Under the pieces are notes generated by a model that searched no databases, was not told the origin of the DNA, and saw nothing but the letters and a program-made list of their open reading frames with translations. Below, in pieces: positions 8,036-17,099 of a stretch of DNA of 35,865 nt. Made by a program: the position numbers and the translations under genes. How positions within the stretch are numbered: the stretch's first letter is position 1; each line of letters starts with the position of its first letter. Origin of the DNA: Actinomycetota bacterium (lineage in GTDB: Bacteria > Actinomycetota > Aquicultoria > Aquicultorales > Aquicultoraceae); contig JACUUO010000014.1 of NCBI GenBank assembly GCA_014859275.1, positions 1 through 35,865 of the forward strand, written 5' to 3'.

Positions 8036-10024
8036 TCATTCTTCCGGATCATTAAATAGCCCTATGACCTCGGCAATCTTGTCTCGTGTTCCAACCACGA
8101 CAACCACATCGTTAGCACGGAGCTGCGTTTCTCCGTGCGGATTGGACAACATCTCAGAATCACGGCGTATCGCCAGCATACTAACACCGTATTTCTTTCT
8201 TAGGGCAATCTGCCCCAGTGAACTCCCAGCTGCGGGTGATCTCTTACCGATCCGAAATGTGGTAATTTCGATATCTGGAAGGTGAAGACTAAAATCGGAA
8301 AAAGTTACTGGCTTTTTAGAAAGGCTCCTAAGCATTTCATAGCCACCTGAGCGCACATCAGCGACGAACTTTTCAATTTCGCTTCTCGGTATGAGGTATT
8401 TCTTTAGCACCCGAGTAAAGATTTCCACGGACGTCTCGAATTCTTCAGGAACGACCTCGTTTGCTCCCAGCCTATGTAAGGGCTCCAATTCTTGAAGATA
8501 GCGCGTTCGCACTATTATGTAAATCTTGGGGTTGAGTTCCCGAACAATCTCGGTAATTCTGCGCGTTGCGGTGGGATCGGAGATTGCCACCACAACAACC
8601 TTTGCATTTTTGATACCTGCGTGCTCGAGCACCGCCTCTTGGGTTGCATCGCCGTAATAGATCGGTTCACCTTTTTCCCGCTCAGTTCTGACTATTTCAG
8701 CATTCATTTCAATGATCACGTAAGGGATACTCGCTACTGAGGCAGCGCGAGCTAGGTTCTTACCATTAAAACCGAAGCCGATGATGATGAGGTGATCCTT
8801 TTTGGCCGTATCGCTTATCTCTTGCATGGAATTCCAGCCCAGCTTTAACCTGCTTGGCATAGGCAATCGCAGGGAGAAATCAGCGATGCGGGGTGCAAAG
8901 GCCATGATAAATGGGGTTACCGCCATGGTCAGCACCGATACAGTCAGAAATAGCTGGTAGACATCTCCAGTAAGCAAACCATACTTAGTACCAGTTCTAG
9001 ATAGAATGAAAGAAAACTCACCGACCTGGCTGAGTGCAAGCCCCACTAGAACAGTAGTGCGAAATGGAAGCCCAAGCAGTGTTGTTGTAGAGCCGGCGAT
9101 TATAGTTTTTAAGAACAAAACACCAAAAGTAATCAGTATGATGAATCCAGGCTGCCGGGAAAGGAATCCAACATCCAGCAACATCCCAACAGACACGAAG
9201 AAGAAGCTTGTAAAGACATCCCGGAAGGGTAGGATGTTGCCGAGCGCCTGATGACTATATTCAGACTCCGATATGATCAATCCCGCCAAAAAAGCACCCA
9301 GGGCAAGAGAAAGCCCGATGCTGGAAGTTAGCCACGCAACAGCAAGACCTATTACAATAATGCTCAGCAAGAAAAGTTCACGGTTGCGGGTCCGGGCGAT
9401 TTGATAAAGTAAATAAGGCACAACCCACTTAGCGCTAATAATAACCAACAGGATGATACCTATGCCTTTGCCCAGGAGGTTGAATAGGGATTCACCCGCG
9501 CTCTCCGTTGCTCCAGCCAATAGGGGAATTAGCAACATCATCGGGACGATGATGATATCCTGGAAGATCAATATGCCTAGTGCTGTACGACCATGGGGGC
9601 TATCAATTTCAGCCCTTTCTTGGATAAGTTTGAGCACAATGGCTGTGCTGCTGAGTGATACGAGAAATCCTATAAAGATGGATTGGCCAAAAGGCTGGCC
9701 GATCTCAGATGCTATGGCGAAACCGGCTAAGAATGTCAGCAGCACCTGAAGGGACCCGCCTAGCAGGACCGATTTCTTGATTTGCATGAGGCTCTTAAGC
9801 GAGAACTCCATGCCGATAGTGAAAAGTAATAGCACGATGCCGACTTCAGCCAGATCTTCAACTTCTTGAACCGCGTTTATCAATCCTAGCCCATGGGGTC
9901 CCGCCAATACTCCGGTCAGGAGGAATCCCACAATTGCCGGCACCCGAAGTCTATGACATATAAAAAGGATGGCAATTGACAGCCCAAATATAATGATGAT
10001 GTCTCTCAGAAATGATAGCTCCAT
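8036..10024 (-). CDS. CPA2-family cation:proton antiporter with RCK_N and RCK_C (KefB/YbaL type)
   Basis: 662 residues from the ATG at 10024 (MELSFLRDIIIIFG), the usual N-terminus of the family; the frame is open 13 codons further, but no ribosome site precedes that ATG. Residues 1-380 form about 12 membrane segments with VPAIVGFLLTGVLAGPHG, LSSTAIVLK, the IFQD motif at 153-156, and LSQVGEFSFIL. A TrkA-N (RCK) nucleotide-binding domain follows from about 410 (HLIIIGFGFNGKNLA), then a TrkA-C domain from about 585 (ITTFRIGKRSPAAGSSLGQIA). Such proteins exchange K+ or Na+ for H+ and are gated by nucleotides bound to RCK. It stands alone, opposite in direction to secDF and relA, where some actinobacteria have apt. 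Confidence 0.93.
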   Translation of the reverse strand: MELSFLRDIIIIFGLSIAILFICHRLRVPAIVGFLLTGVLAGPHGLGLINAVQEVEDLAEVGIVLLLFTIGMEFSLKSLMQIKKSVLLGGSLQVLLTFLAGFAIASEIGQPFGQSIFIGFLVSLSSTAIVLKLIQERAEIDSPHGRTALGILIFQDIIIVPMMLLIPLLAGATESAGESLFNLLGKGIGIILLVIISAKWVVPYLLYQIARTRNRELFLLSIIVIGLAVAWLTSSIGLSLALGAFLAGLIISESEYSHQALGNILPFRDVFTSFFFVSVGMLLDVGFLSRQPGFIILITFGVLFLKTIIAGSTTTLLGLPFRTTVLVGLALSQVGEFSFILSRTGTKYGLLTGDVYQLFLTVSVLTMAVTPFIMAFAPRIADFSLRLPMPSRLKLGWNSMQEISDTAKKDHLIIIGFGFNGKNLARAASVASIPYVIIEMNAEIVRTEREKGEPIYYGDATQEAVLEHAGIKNAKVVVVAISDPTATRRITEIVRELNPKIYIIVRTRYLQELEPLHRLGANEVVPEEFETSVEIFTRVLKKYLIPRSEIEKFVADVRSGGYEMLRSLSKKPVTFSDFSLHLPDIEITTFRIGKRSPAAGSSLGQIALRKKYGVSMLAIRRDSEMLSNPHGETQLRANDVVVVVGTRDKIAEVIGLFNDPEE

Positions 10025-10297
10025 ACCTTTAATACACCCAGGACTATTATCGAACCTACCCATAACAGGTCGCTTTTATAATTATAGCGGCCTCGTAAAC
10101 TGGTGTTTGCTGCACATCAAATTTACCACACTTTATGAAATTGCACGCAAATCAGCCCTTTGTTGGAAAGAGCTCTCCATTCGATATAGATAAGAAGATC
10201 ATTATCATCGTAACCCTCTAAAAGCACCGTCGTAATGGATGCGATTCCTGCTATCAAGGCAAGTGGAGATTGGAGATACAAGGGTTAATGCAAATCG
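10025..10297. other. Divergent intergenic region, antiporter / relA (left part)
   Basis: No gene is supported. On the minus strand TATAAT occurs about 60 bp before the antiporter start, without a convincing -35. A near-direct repeat AAGTGGAGAT / AAGTGGAGAC occurs at 10261 and 10309. Confidence 0.35.
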
Positions 10298-10348
10298 AAC
10301 AATAGGTTAAGTGGAGACATATGCTGAGCGCCGGTCTTACCTATTGTT
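10298..10348 (+). repeat. Inverted repeat in the relA leader
   Basis: AACAATAGGTTAAG (10298-10311) pairs with CTTACCTATTGTT (10336-10348); all 13 bases of the right arm pair, with one bulged T in the left arm. The 24-base spacer carries AGCGCC. It lies just upstream of TAAAAT (about 10363), a possible relA -10, so it could be an operator or, if transcription begins further upstream, a leader hairpin. Confidence 0.5.
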
Positions 10349-10395
10349 AGGCCGAGTTATCTGCTAAAATTTTTATACGGAACATGGGGGAGCAG

Positions 10396-12636
10396 ATGGT
10401 CAGAATCCGAAGCCTCATAAACAAGGTAAAACGATATAATCCCGGCGTAGACGTCGAGGCGATACGCAGGGCGTATAAACTGGCGCGCAAACTCCATATC
10501 GATCAATATCGCATGTCGGGGGAGGATTTCATATCACATCCTGTAGGGGTTGCTGATATTCTTGCCGATCTTGGCATGGATACGACAACGATTGTGGCAG
10601 GGTTACTCCACGATGCGGTTGAAGACACCGGCACCTCGCTCGAGGAACTTGAAAAAGAGGTAGGGGAAGATGTTACCGCGCTTATAGATGGGGTTACTAA
10701 ACTTGGCAAGATAGAGTTTAAAAGTCGCGAGGAGGAGCAGGCAGAGAACCTAAGGAAGATGTTCATCGCTATGGCAAGAGATATAAGGGTCATTATAATT
10801 AAGCTCGCGGACCGTCTGCATAATATGCTCACAATAAGGCATCTCGATCATGCTAAACAGGCCCAAAAGGCCAAGGAAACGCTTGAGATATACGCACCTC
10901 TTGCCCACAGGTTGGGGATTATGTCCCTTAAATGGGAACTTGAGGATCTATCCTTTCAGGTTCTTGAGCAGAAGATGTACGAACAGATTCAAAGAATGGT
11001 TGCCGAAAGGCGTTCTGAGAGGGAAGAGTACTTAAAAGATGCGATAAATGCGTTAAACAAAGAGCTTAAGGCTGTGGGTATTGAAGCTGAGATCAGTGGT
11101 CGCCCAAAGCATTTCTATAGCATATATGAAAAAATGGTTAAGAAAGGGCGCGATTTTAGCGAGATATACGACCTCTCTGCGGTAAGGGTTCTCGTTGAAA
11201 CGATAAAGGACTGCTACGGAGCACTTGGCGTTATCCATGCGATGTGGAAGCCGGTACCAGGTCGCTTTAAGGATTATGTTGCCATGCCGAAATTCAACAT
11301 GTACCAATCGCTGCATACAACGGTCGTCGGCCCCATGGGAAAGCCGCTTGAGATTCAAATAAGAACCCGTCAGATGCACAGAACTGCCGAATATGGTATC
11401 GCCGCCCACTGGCGCTACAAAGAAGGTGGTAAGGAAGATAAGTTCGATGAGCGGCTCATATGGCTGCGCCAGATGCTGGAGTGGCAGAGTGAATTGAAAG
11501 ACCCCCGGGAGTTTATGGAATCGCTGAAGATCGATCTGTTTGAGGATGAGGTGTACGTATTTACACCAAAAGGAGACGTGATCAACCTTCCAGCGGGGGC
11601 AATACCGCTCGATTTTGCATATACGATCCATACCGATGTGGGGCATAGCTGTATCGGGGCAAAGGTAAACAACCAGATAGTGCCGCTTGAGTATAAGCTG
11701 CGTACTGGTGATTTTGTAGAGATTCTGACATCGAAAGCGACCGCAGGTCCCAGTAAAGACTGGCTGAAGATCGTAAAAACATCGCGTGCTAGAAACAAGA
11801 TCAGGCAATGGTTCAGCAAAGAGAGCCGGGAGGGCAGCGAGGCCGTAGGCCGTGAAATGCTGCAGAAGGAGTTACGCAAGCTCGATCTTGGCCTTAAATC
11901 TAACGCTACCATTAGGGTTCTTGAAGCGATGGCCAAAGAGCTAAACTTCTTAAAGATGGAAGATGTCTATGCAAGTATAGGGGCTGGCAGGGTCTCCGCA
12001 AAGCAGGTAGCAGGAAGAATCGCAGATTTAATTTCAAAAGAAAAAGAAGGCGATAAGGAAGAAGCGGAGTACGGCATCGAGGAGCTAATGCTCGAATTCC
12101 CGAAGAAAAGACGTCATCGCGGTGGAAATAGGACCGGTGTTATCGTTAAAGGGGTAGATGATGTGCTCGTGAGGATTGCCCATTGCTGCAATCCGGTTCC
12201 TTATGATGATATAGTAGGCTTTATTACCAGAGGAAGAGGCGTCTCTGTGCATAGAGTAGATTGCTTAAATACCAAGCAACTGATGCAGGCTGCGCCTGAT
12301 AGGATAATTGATGTTAACTGGGATGCCGGGCAACCAGCGGCGTTCCAGGTCGAGATTGAGGTAGAGGCTCTAGACAGGCCTAAGCTTCTAAGGGATGTCA
12401 GCACTGTGCTGGGCGATGCGGGCGTTAATATCCTATCGGCGGCGGTAACAACGTCGCGGGAGCATATAGCTGTGCTAAGATTCTTATTTGAGATAGGAAA
12501 CATAAGTCACCTGCATACGATCATCGGCAATGTAAAAAAAGTGCCCGCGGTCTATAATGTCTATAGGGTTGAGCCGAATAAACCTAAGAGACAGAAGGTA
12601 ACGCCAAGATGGCAGGCTGAGGCCAATAAGGGATAA
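10396..12636 (+). CDS. relA: Bifunctional (p)ppGpp synthetase/hydrolase Rel
   Basis: 746 residues from ATG 10396, which has GGGGGAG just upstream; ATG 10384 in the same frame is the alternative and adds four residues. Counting from 10384, the HD hydrolase domain has H52, H76-D77 and D144 (SHPVGV, HDAVED, LADRLHN). The synthetase domain has GRPKHFYSIYEKM 239-251, YDLSAVRVLV 262-271 and YQSLHTTV 307-314. The RFKD at 294-297 is the RxKD motif typical of bifunctional Rel, not the ExDD of E. coli RelA. TGS starts near 388 (EVYVFTPKGDVI), the conserved-cysteine domain has HCCNPVP (600-606) and HRVDC, and an ACT domain spans about 653-728. All catalytic parts for making and degrading ppGpp are intact. 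It is first in the run with dtd, the MBL gene, hisS and aspS. Confidence 0.97.
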   Translation: MVRIRSLINKVKRYNPGVDVEAIRRAYKLARKLHIDQYRMSGEDFISHPVGVADILADLGMDTTTIVAGLLHDAVEDTGTSLEELEKEVGEDVTALIDGVTKLGKIEFKSREEEQAENLRKMFIAMARDIRVIIIKLADRLHNMLTIRHLDHAKQAQKAKETLEIYAPLAHRLGIMSLKWELEDLSFQVLEQKMYEQIQRMVAERRSEREEYLKDAINALNKELKAVGIEAEISGRPKHFYSIYEKMVKKGRDFSEIYDLSAVRVLVETIKDCYGALGVIHAMWKPVPGRFKDYVAMPKFNMYQSLHTTVVGPMGKPLEIQIRTRQMHRTAEYGIAAHWRYKEGGKEDKFDERLIWLRQMLEWQSELKDPREFMESLKIDLFEDEVYVFTPKGDVINLPAGAIPLDFAYTIHTDVGHSCIGAKVNNQIVPLEYKLRTGDFVEILTSKATAGPSKDWLKIVKTSRARNKIRQWFSKESREGSEAVGREMLQKELRKLDLGLKSNATIRVLEAMAKELNFLKMEDVYASIGAGRVSAKQVAGRIADLISKEKEGDKEEAEYGIEELMLEFPKKRRHRGGNRTGVIVKGVDDVLVRIAHCCNPVPYDDIVGFITRGRGVSVHRVDCLNTKQLMQAAPDRIIDVNWDAGQPAAFQVEIEVEALDRPKLLRDVSTVLGDAGVNILSAAVTTSREHIAVLRFLFEIGNISHLHTIIGNVKKVPAVYNVYRVEPNKPKRQKVTPRWQAEANKG

Positions 12637-12666
12637 CAGATCGAGGTATGAGGCATAAAGGAAGAA

Positions 12667-13110
12667 ATGAGAGCAGTAGTGCAAAGAGTTTCAGAAGCAA
12701 GCGTTAGTGTAAGCGGTAAGGTCCTTGTCGAAATCGGACAAGGACTTGTAGTTTTGCTAGCCGTAGGTAGGGGCGATACCGAGGATGATATTGACTATAT
12801 CGTTGATAAAGTCAGCAACATGAGAATTTTCGAGCGCGACGGTAAGTTTGATAGATCAATTTTAGATACCGGGGGCGAGGTTTTGCTCGTATCGCAATTT
12901 ACGCTCTATGGGGATGTGAGAAAGGGCCGGAGACCGAGCTTTACTGATGCGGCGCCACCAGACATAGCAAGAGGGCTCTACGAAGTTGCGTTAAAGAGAT
13001 TTAATCGGGTTTTACCGGCAAAAGAGGGTGAATTTCAGGCACGTATGTCTGTTACTATAGTAAACGATGGTCCAGTAACGATTTTGTTGGATAGTAAGAG
13101 GGTGTTTTAA
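12667..13110 (+). CDS. dtd: D-aminoacyl-tRNA deacylase
   Basis: 147 residues, full length. The enzyme removes D-amino acids, and glycine from mischarged tRNA-Ala, without side-chain chemistry of its own. It has the N-terminal [13 protein letters not shown], the SQFTLYGD motif at 76-83 and the Gly-cisPro motif in NDGPVT at 133-138 that builds the chiral proofreading site. GGAAG precedes the ATG, and relA ends 30 bp upstream, the usual pairing in Gram-positive genomes. AlaRS, whose errors DTD helps correct, is encoded 10 kb downstream. Confidence 0.97.
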   Translation: MRAVVQRVSEASVSVSGKVLVEIGQGLVVLLAVGRGDTEDDIDYIVDKVSNMRIFERDGKFDRSILDTGGEVLLVSQFTLYGDVRKGRRPSFTDAAPPDIARGLYEVALKRFNRVLPAKEGEFQARMSVTIVNDGPVTILLDSKRVF

Positions 13111-13120
13111 GAGTCCAGGG

Positions 13121-13241
13121 TCCGGGATGTGGGTAAGATCAGTTACTCGGTGCTGCGGTGCTGCAGGATGTGGGTAAGAGGTGTGGGTACTACTCTATGG
13201 TCTACTAACTATGAACCACTAACTGTGAACTATGAACGAAC
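13121..13241 (+). repeat. Intergenic repeat element, copy 1 (GTGGGTAAGA units and AACTATG heptamers)
   Basis: The spacer between dtd and the MBL gene contains GATGTGGGTAAGA twice, a doubled GGTGCTGC, and the heptamer series AACTATG-AACCACT-AACTGTG-AACTATG at 13207-13234. The stretch from about 13164 to 13223 matches 32764-32823 at roughly nine positions in ten. It lies inside a co-directional gene run and shows no ORF or terminator. Confidence 0.75.
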
Positions 13242-13253
13242 CTGGAGGATTTT

Positions 13254-13877
13254 ATGTTTTTAGAAACATTAGTTGTCGGTGATTTAGATACAAACTGCTA
13301 TATCGTCGCATCTGAGCATGCGGGTGAGGCGATTGTGATCGACCCGGCCGGAAATGTAGGGATTATTCTCGATACGATAGCGGCTAAGTCGCTTGAGGTA
13401 AAATACATTTTATTGACACATGGGCACTGGGATCATTTTAGTGTTGCCGGCATCCTTGGCGAAAAAACAGGCGCAAAGATTGGAATTCATAAGGACGATC
13501 TTGAGATGATCGGGAATCCCATGCTAAGTATGGGGTTTATGGCCGGTGAGGATGAGAGCGCGACAATAAAAGCCGATTTTGAGCTTACCGACAGGCAGGT
13601 TTTAAAGGTCGGCGATATGGATGTTAAGATTATTCATACACCGGGTCACACTCGTGGAGGAGTAACCATTCAAATTGGGGATTCCCTGTTTACCGGCGAC
13701 TTAATATTTTACCGCTCGGTCGGCCGCACAGACTTAGCTGGAGGCTCTTTCAAAACATTGGTAAACTCAATTAAGGACAAGATTTACAGATTCCCCGATC
13801 AGGTAAAGATATATCCAGGACATGGCCCTCCAACCAGTGTCGGGGAGGAACGTCGGGAGAATCCATATTTTACATAA
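13254..13877 (+). CDS. MBL-fold metallo-hydrolase (glyoxalase II-like)
   Basis: 207 residues, soluble. It has the metallo-beta-lactamase motifs HGHWDH at 56-61, HTPGHT at 128-133, GD at 148-149 and PGHGP near 195, which bind two metals. The compact size and position before hisS match the MBL protein found there in Actinomycetota and Bacillota. Family members include glyoxalase II and other thioesterases; the true substrate cannot be read from sequence. GGAGG stands 6 bp before the ATG. Confidence 0.92.
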   Translation: MFLETLVVGDLDTNCYIVASEHAGEAIVIDPAGNVGIILDTIAAKSLEVKYILLTHGHWDHFSVAGILGEKTGAKIGIHKDDLEMIGNPMLSMGFMAGEDESATIKADFELTDRQVLKVGDMDVKIIHTPGHTRGGVTIQIGDSLFTGDLIFYRSVGRTDLAGGSFKTLVNSIKDKIYRFPDQVKIYPGHGPPTSVGEERRENPYFT

Positions 13878-13906
13878 TATACGTAGCCAATAAGGAGGCA
13901 GTAAGT

Positions 13907-15175
13907 TTGCAATTTAGGGCACCGAAAGGAACAACCGATATCCTATCCGATATTGCCACGAAGTGGCAATATCTCGAACGGAAAGCAACTGAGTTGTTCA
14001 AAGCTTACGGCTACAAGCCCATCATAACACCGATTTTTGAGAACACAGAGGTGTTCCAGCGGGGCATCGGTAGTTCAACCGATATAGTCCAGAAAGAGAT
14101 GTATACCTTTGAGGACAAGGGCGGCAGGAGCCTCACTTTGAGGCCAGAGGGTACCGCCCCGGTCATCAGGGCATATATTGAGCGCAATATGAACCAGCTT
14201 CCCCAGCCGGTTAAATTGTATTATATGGGCCCGATGTTTCGCTATGAGCGTCCTCAGGCGGGCCGGTATCGGCAGTTTTGGCAGATGGGCGTCGAGGCGA
14301 TCGGCTCGGATGACCCAGCTATTGATGCGGAAAGCATACTGTTGCTGATGAATTACTTCAAGGCCGTCGGTTTAAAGGAATTGATCCTCTACATAAACAG
14401 CATGGGGTGCGAGAGCGATCGACCCAAGTATATCCAGGTATTGCGAGAATACGCAGGGGAAAACCGCAAGCGGCTATGTAGGGATTGCCAGAAGCGGATT
14501 GAGCTTAACCCGCTACGCTTATTCGATTGCAAAGATGAGAGTTGCCTGGTGGTGATGGGAGATGCCCCAAAGCTGATTGATTATTTAGATGAAGGGTGCC
14601 GTAGGCATTTTGGCACGGTAAAGCACTATCTTGAAATGCAGGGCATGACTTATATTATAAAGCCTGAACTTGTTCGGGGTCTTGATTACTATACAAAGAC
14701 AACCTTCGAAATAGTAAGCCCTCTGCTTGGTGCGCAGAATGCTATAGGTGGTGGTGGTCGGTATGATCGACTGGTTGAAGAATTTGGCGGACCGCCTACC
14801 CCAGGCATGGGTTTTGCGCTTGGTACGGAGAGACTGGCGATAGCAATCGAGGAAGAAGGGGTTTCCATCCCAACGGAAGACAAGAATGATGTATTTATAG
14901 CAGTGGCGGATGATGTAGTAAAGCCTGCGGCGATCAATCTTCTGTATGCGCTCAGATCCAGATCGGTTGGCACAGATGTAGATTATATGGGCAGGAGCTT
15001 AAAAGCACAGTTAAGGGCTGCTAGCCGGCGAGGATTTCGATATACTGTATTTCTCGGATCTCAAGAGCTTGAGATCGGGATTGTTGCAATTAGGGATATG
15101 GAGAGCGGGGAGCAGCAAGAGGTGAAACTAAGCGAGCTAGTCCAATATTTTTCTGGTATCATGGAACGGGTTTAG
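13907..15175 (+). CDS. hisS: Histidyl-tRNA synthetase
   Basis: 422 residues, the normal bacterial class II HisRS. It shows FRAPKGTTDILSD at the N-terminus, motif 2 as MFRYERPQAGRYRQFWQMG, the histidine-specific LVRGLDYYTKTTFE, motif 3 in GGGGRYDRL and GFALGTERL, and an anticodon-binding domain from about residue 325. A CxxC...C-x4-C group (CRDCQKRIELNPLRLFDCKDESC) lies in the insertion domain as in many bacteria. The start is TTG at 13907 after GGAGG. It charges tRNA-His in the cytoplasm. Confidence 0.97.
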   Translation: MQFRAPKGTTDILSDIATKWQYLERKATELFKAYGYKPIITPIFENTEVFQRGIGSSTDIVQKEMYTFEDKGGRSLTLRPEGTAPVIRAYIERNMNQLPQPVKLYYMGPMFRYERPQAGRYRQFWQMGVEAIGSDDPAIDAESILLLMNYFKAVGLKELILYINSMGCESDRPKYIQVLREYAGENRKRLCRDCQKRIELNPLRLFDCKDESCLVVMGDAPKLIDYLDEGCRRHFGTVKHYLEMQGMTYIIKPELVRGLDYYTKTTFEIVSPLLGAQNAIGGGGRYDRLVEEFGGPPTPGMGFALGTERLAIAIEEEGVSIPTEDKNDVFIAVADDVVKPAAINLLYALRSRSVGTDVDYMGRSLKAQLRAASRRGFRYTVFLGSQELEIGIVAIRDMESGEQQEVKLSELVQYFSGIMERV

Positions 15176-15188
15176 CGAGCTAGGGGAG

Positions 15189-15253
15189 TAGAAGCCAGAA
15201 TTAAGAATCCAGGAGTTTCTTCTTTTGTTCTGGGTTCTGACTTCTGGATTCTA
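15189..15253 (+). repeat. Imperfect inverted repeat in the hisS-aspS spacer (CCAGAATT-type units)
   Basis: Arms of 26 bases (15189-15214 and 15228-15253) match at 21 positions around a 13-base T-rich loop. Each arm is itself made of AGAATCCAGAA-like units. In RNA it would form a long hairpin just ahead of aspS, ending 15 bases before the aspS ribosome site. It is not followed by a T-run and does not look like a T-box. Confidence 0.65.
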
Positions 15254-15280
15254 TATTAATGTAAAGATGGAGCGATTTAA

Positions 15281-17050
15281 ATGGAAGCACTTGTGAAATA
15301 TGCAATACGAACACATACGTGCGGTTCTTTATCAAAGAAGGATGTCGGTTCAGATGTTATTCTTACAGGGTGGGTGCAGAGGCGGCGAGACCATGGCGGA
15401 TTAATCTTCCTCGATATGAGGGACAGGACTGGAATAATCCAGGTAGTAGTCGACCCAGGTATGGGTTTGGCATTTGAAGAAGCGCAAAGGGTACGAAGCG
15501 AATATGTTCTCTATGTAATGGGAAGAGTTAGAGAGAGGCCCGAGGGAACGGTAAATCCAAACCTACCGACCGGCGAGGTAGAAGTGACAGTGGATAGCAT
15601 GAAGATACTGAATAGATCCAAGACCCCGCCGTTTGAGATTGATGGATCCCCGGTCGATGAGAGCCTAAGGCTAAGATACAGGTATCTTGACCTGAGGCGC
15701 CGTGAGATGCAGCAAAACTTGATAATGAGGCATGAGGTTGCAAAGATAGTAAGGAATTATTTAAACGATAACGGCTTTATCGAAGTTGAGACCCCGATGC
15801 TTACCAAAAGCACGCCAGAGGGTGCAAGGGATTTTCTTGTTCCAAGCCGCTTACAACCCCATCACTTCTACGCGCTGCCGCAATCCCCGCAACTTTTCAA
15901 ACAGGTTCTAATGGTTGCGGGTATAGAGCGGTATTACCAGCTTGCCCGTGCATTTAGAGATGAGGACCTTAGGGCCGATAGGCAGCCAGAGCATACGCAG
16001 ATAGATCTGGAGATGTCGTTCACGGATGTCGATGGCATATTGGCGCTTGTAGAGGGTTTAATTAAAGATATATTTGAAACTATCGGCGTTAAAGTGGAAA
16101 CCCCAATAATGCGCATGCCACATGATATTGCAATCTCAAGGTACGGAACCGATAAGCCGGATCTTCGCTATGGCATGGAGATAGGAGACGTAAGCGATAT
16201 TGTCGAGCGTGCGGGTTTTAAGGTCTTTGCCGATACCGTGAAGAATGGCGGTGCCGTCAGGGGTATAGCGGCCGCAGGATGTGGCAATTACTCAAGAGGC
16301 CAGATTGATGATCTGGCGAAGTATGCCGCAGATCACGGCGCAAAGGGACTTGCCTGGATAGCTATTGAGGCTGAGGGTAGCATACGATCACCTATAGCAA
16401 AATTCTTCACTGAAGAGCAACTCGAATCAATTATAAGTAGGTTGAATGCAGGTCCTAGTGACCTTCTGCTTTTCGTAGCTGATAAACCGGCGAAAGCTTC
16501 AACGGTTCTCGGAGCCCTAAGGGTGAGGTTGGCCGATGATATCGGCCTTATAAGGCCTGGAGTATTTAAATTCATGTGGCTCGTAGATTGTCCGCTTTTC
16601 GAATGGGATGAGACGGAAAATATGCTAACACCGAGCCATCACCCGTTCACAATGCCGACGATAGAGACAATTCCGCTTCTCGATACAGACCCGCTTAAAG
16701 TAAAGGCTTATGCCTATGATATAGTAATAAATGGCATCGAGGTGGGTGGCGGGAGCTTGAGGATATACGATCAGGAGTTGCAGGAGAAGATATTTAAGCT
16801 GCTAGGCTTGAATATGGAAGAGGCCCGCGAGAAGTTCGGTTTTCTTCTTGAGGCATTCGAATACGGTGCCCCACCGCATGGTGGCCTTGCAATCGGACTG
16901 GATAGATTGGTGGCGATACTTCTACAGAAGAGGACGATTCGTGAGGTGATCGCATTTCCGAAAACCCAAACGGGTTCGTGTTTGATGACAGGAGCCCCGG
17001 ATATGGTCAACGACCAGCAGCTAAGAGAACTTCATATTAAACAAAGGTAA
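15281..17050 (+). CDS. aspS: Aspartyl-tRNA synthetase, probably non-discriminating
   Basis: 589 residues, bacterial-type AspRS: OB-fold anticodon domain (1-110), catalytic core with FRDEDLRADRQPEHTQIDLEMSF (motif 2), the GAD insertion (about 300-420) and GLAIGLDRLVAILL (motif 3). In the anticodon domain H38 (RRRDHGG) and G89 (RPEGTVN) stand where discriminating enzymes such as that of E. coli have Leu and Lys. His and Gly there are linked to non-discriminating AspRS, which also makes Asp-tRNA-Asn for the GatCAB amidotransferase. That reading is an inference from residues. GGAG precedes the ATG. Confidence 0.97.
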   Translation: MEALVKYAIRTHTCGSLSKKDVGSDVILTGWVQRRRDHGGLIFLDMRDRTGIIQVVVDPGMGLAFEEAQRVRSEYVLYVMGRVRERPEGTVNPNLPTGEVEVTVDSMKILNRSKTPPFEIDGSPVDESLRLRYRYLDLRRREMQQNLIMRHEVAKIVRNYLNDNGFIEVETPMLTKSTPEGARDFLVPSRLQPHHFYALPQSPQLFKQVLMVAGIERYYQLARAFRDEDLRADRQPEHTQIDLEMSFTDVDGILALVEGLIKDIFETIGVKVETPIMRMPHDIAISRYGTDKPDLRYGMEIGDVSDIVERAGFKVFADTVKNGGAVRGIAAAGCGNYSRGQIDDLAKYAADHGAKGLAWIAIEAEGSIRSPIAKFFTEEQLESIISRLNAGPSDLLLFVADKPAKASTVLGALRVRLADDIGLIRPGVFKFMWLVDCPLFEWDETENMLTPSHHPFTMPTIETIPLLDTDPLKVKAYAYDIVINGIEVGGGSLRIYDQELQEKIFKLLGLNMEEAREKFGFLLEAFEYGAPPHGGLAIGLDRLVAILLQKRTIREVIAFPKTQTGSCLMTGAPDMVNDQQLRELHIKQR

Positions 17051-17062
17051 AAAGAAATCCTG

Positions 17063-17099
17063 TTGACATACCCAGCGGGTGATGTGATAAAATTATAAT
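17063..17099 (+). promoter_or_regulatory. Sigma-70-type promoter of the candidate RNA
   Basis: A perfect TTGACA (17063-17068) lies 17 bp before GATAAA and 19 bp before TAAAAT (17088-17093); a perfect TATAAT (17094-17099) follows at an over-long 25 bp. The exact -10 is unclear, but an AT-rich stretch right after TTGACA and right after the aspS stop argues for a real promoter. Confidence 0.5.

Noticed and set aside
11053-11808. 251-codon frame on the minus strand inside relA
   Set aside because: It lies wholly within the conserved Rel synthetase and TGS domains; its protein has no recognisable motif and no ribosome site was evident.
13121-13253. Insertion sequence remnant
   Set aside because: No transposase fragment, terminal inverted repeats or target duplication; the content is short repeats only.
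15176-15280. T-box leader for aspS
   Set aside because: The spacer is too short, lacks the T-box sequence and has no terminator.
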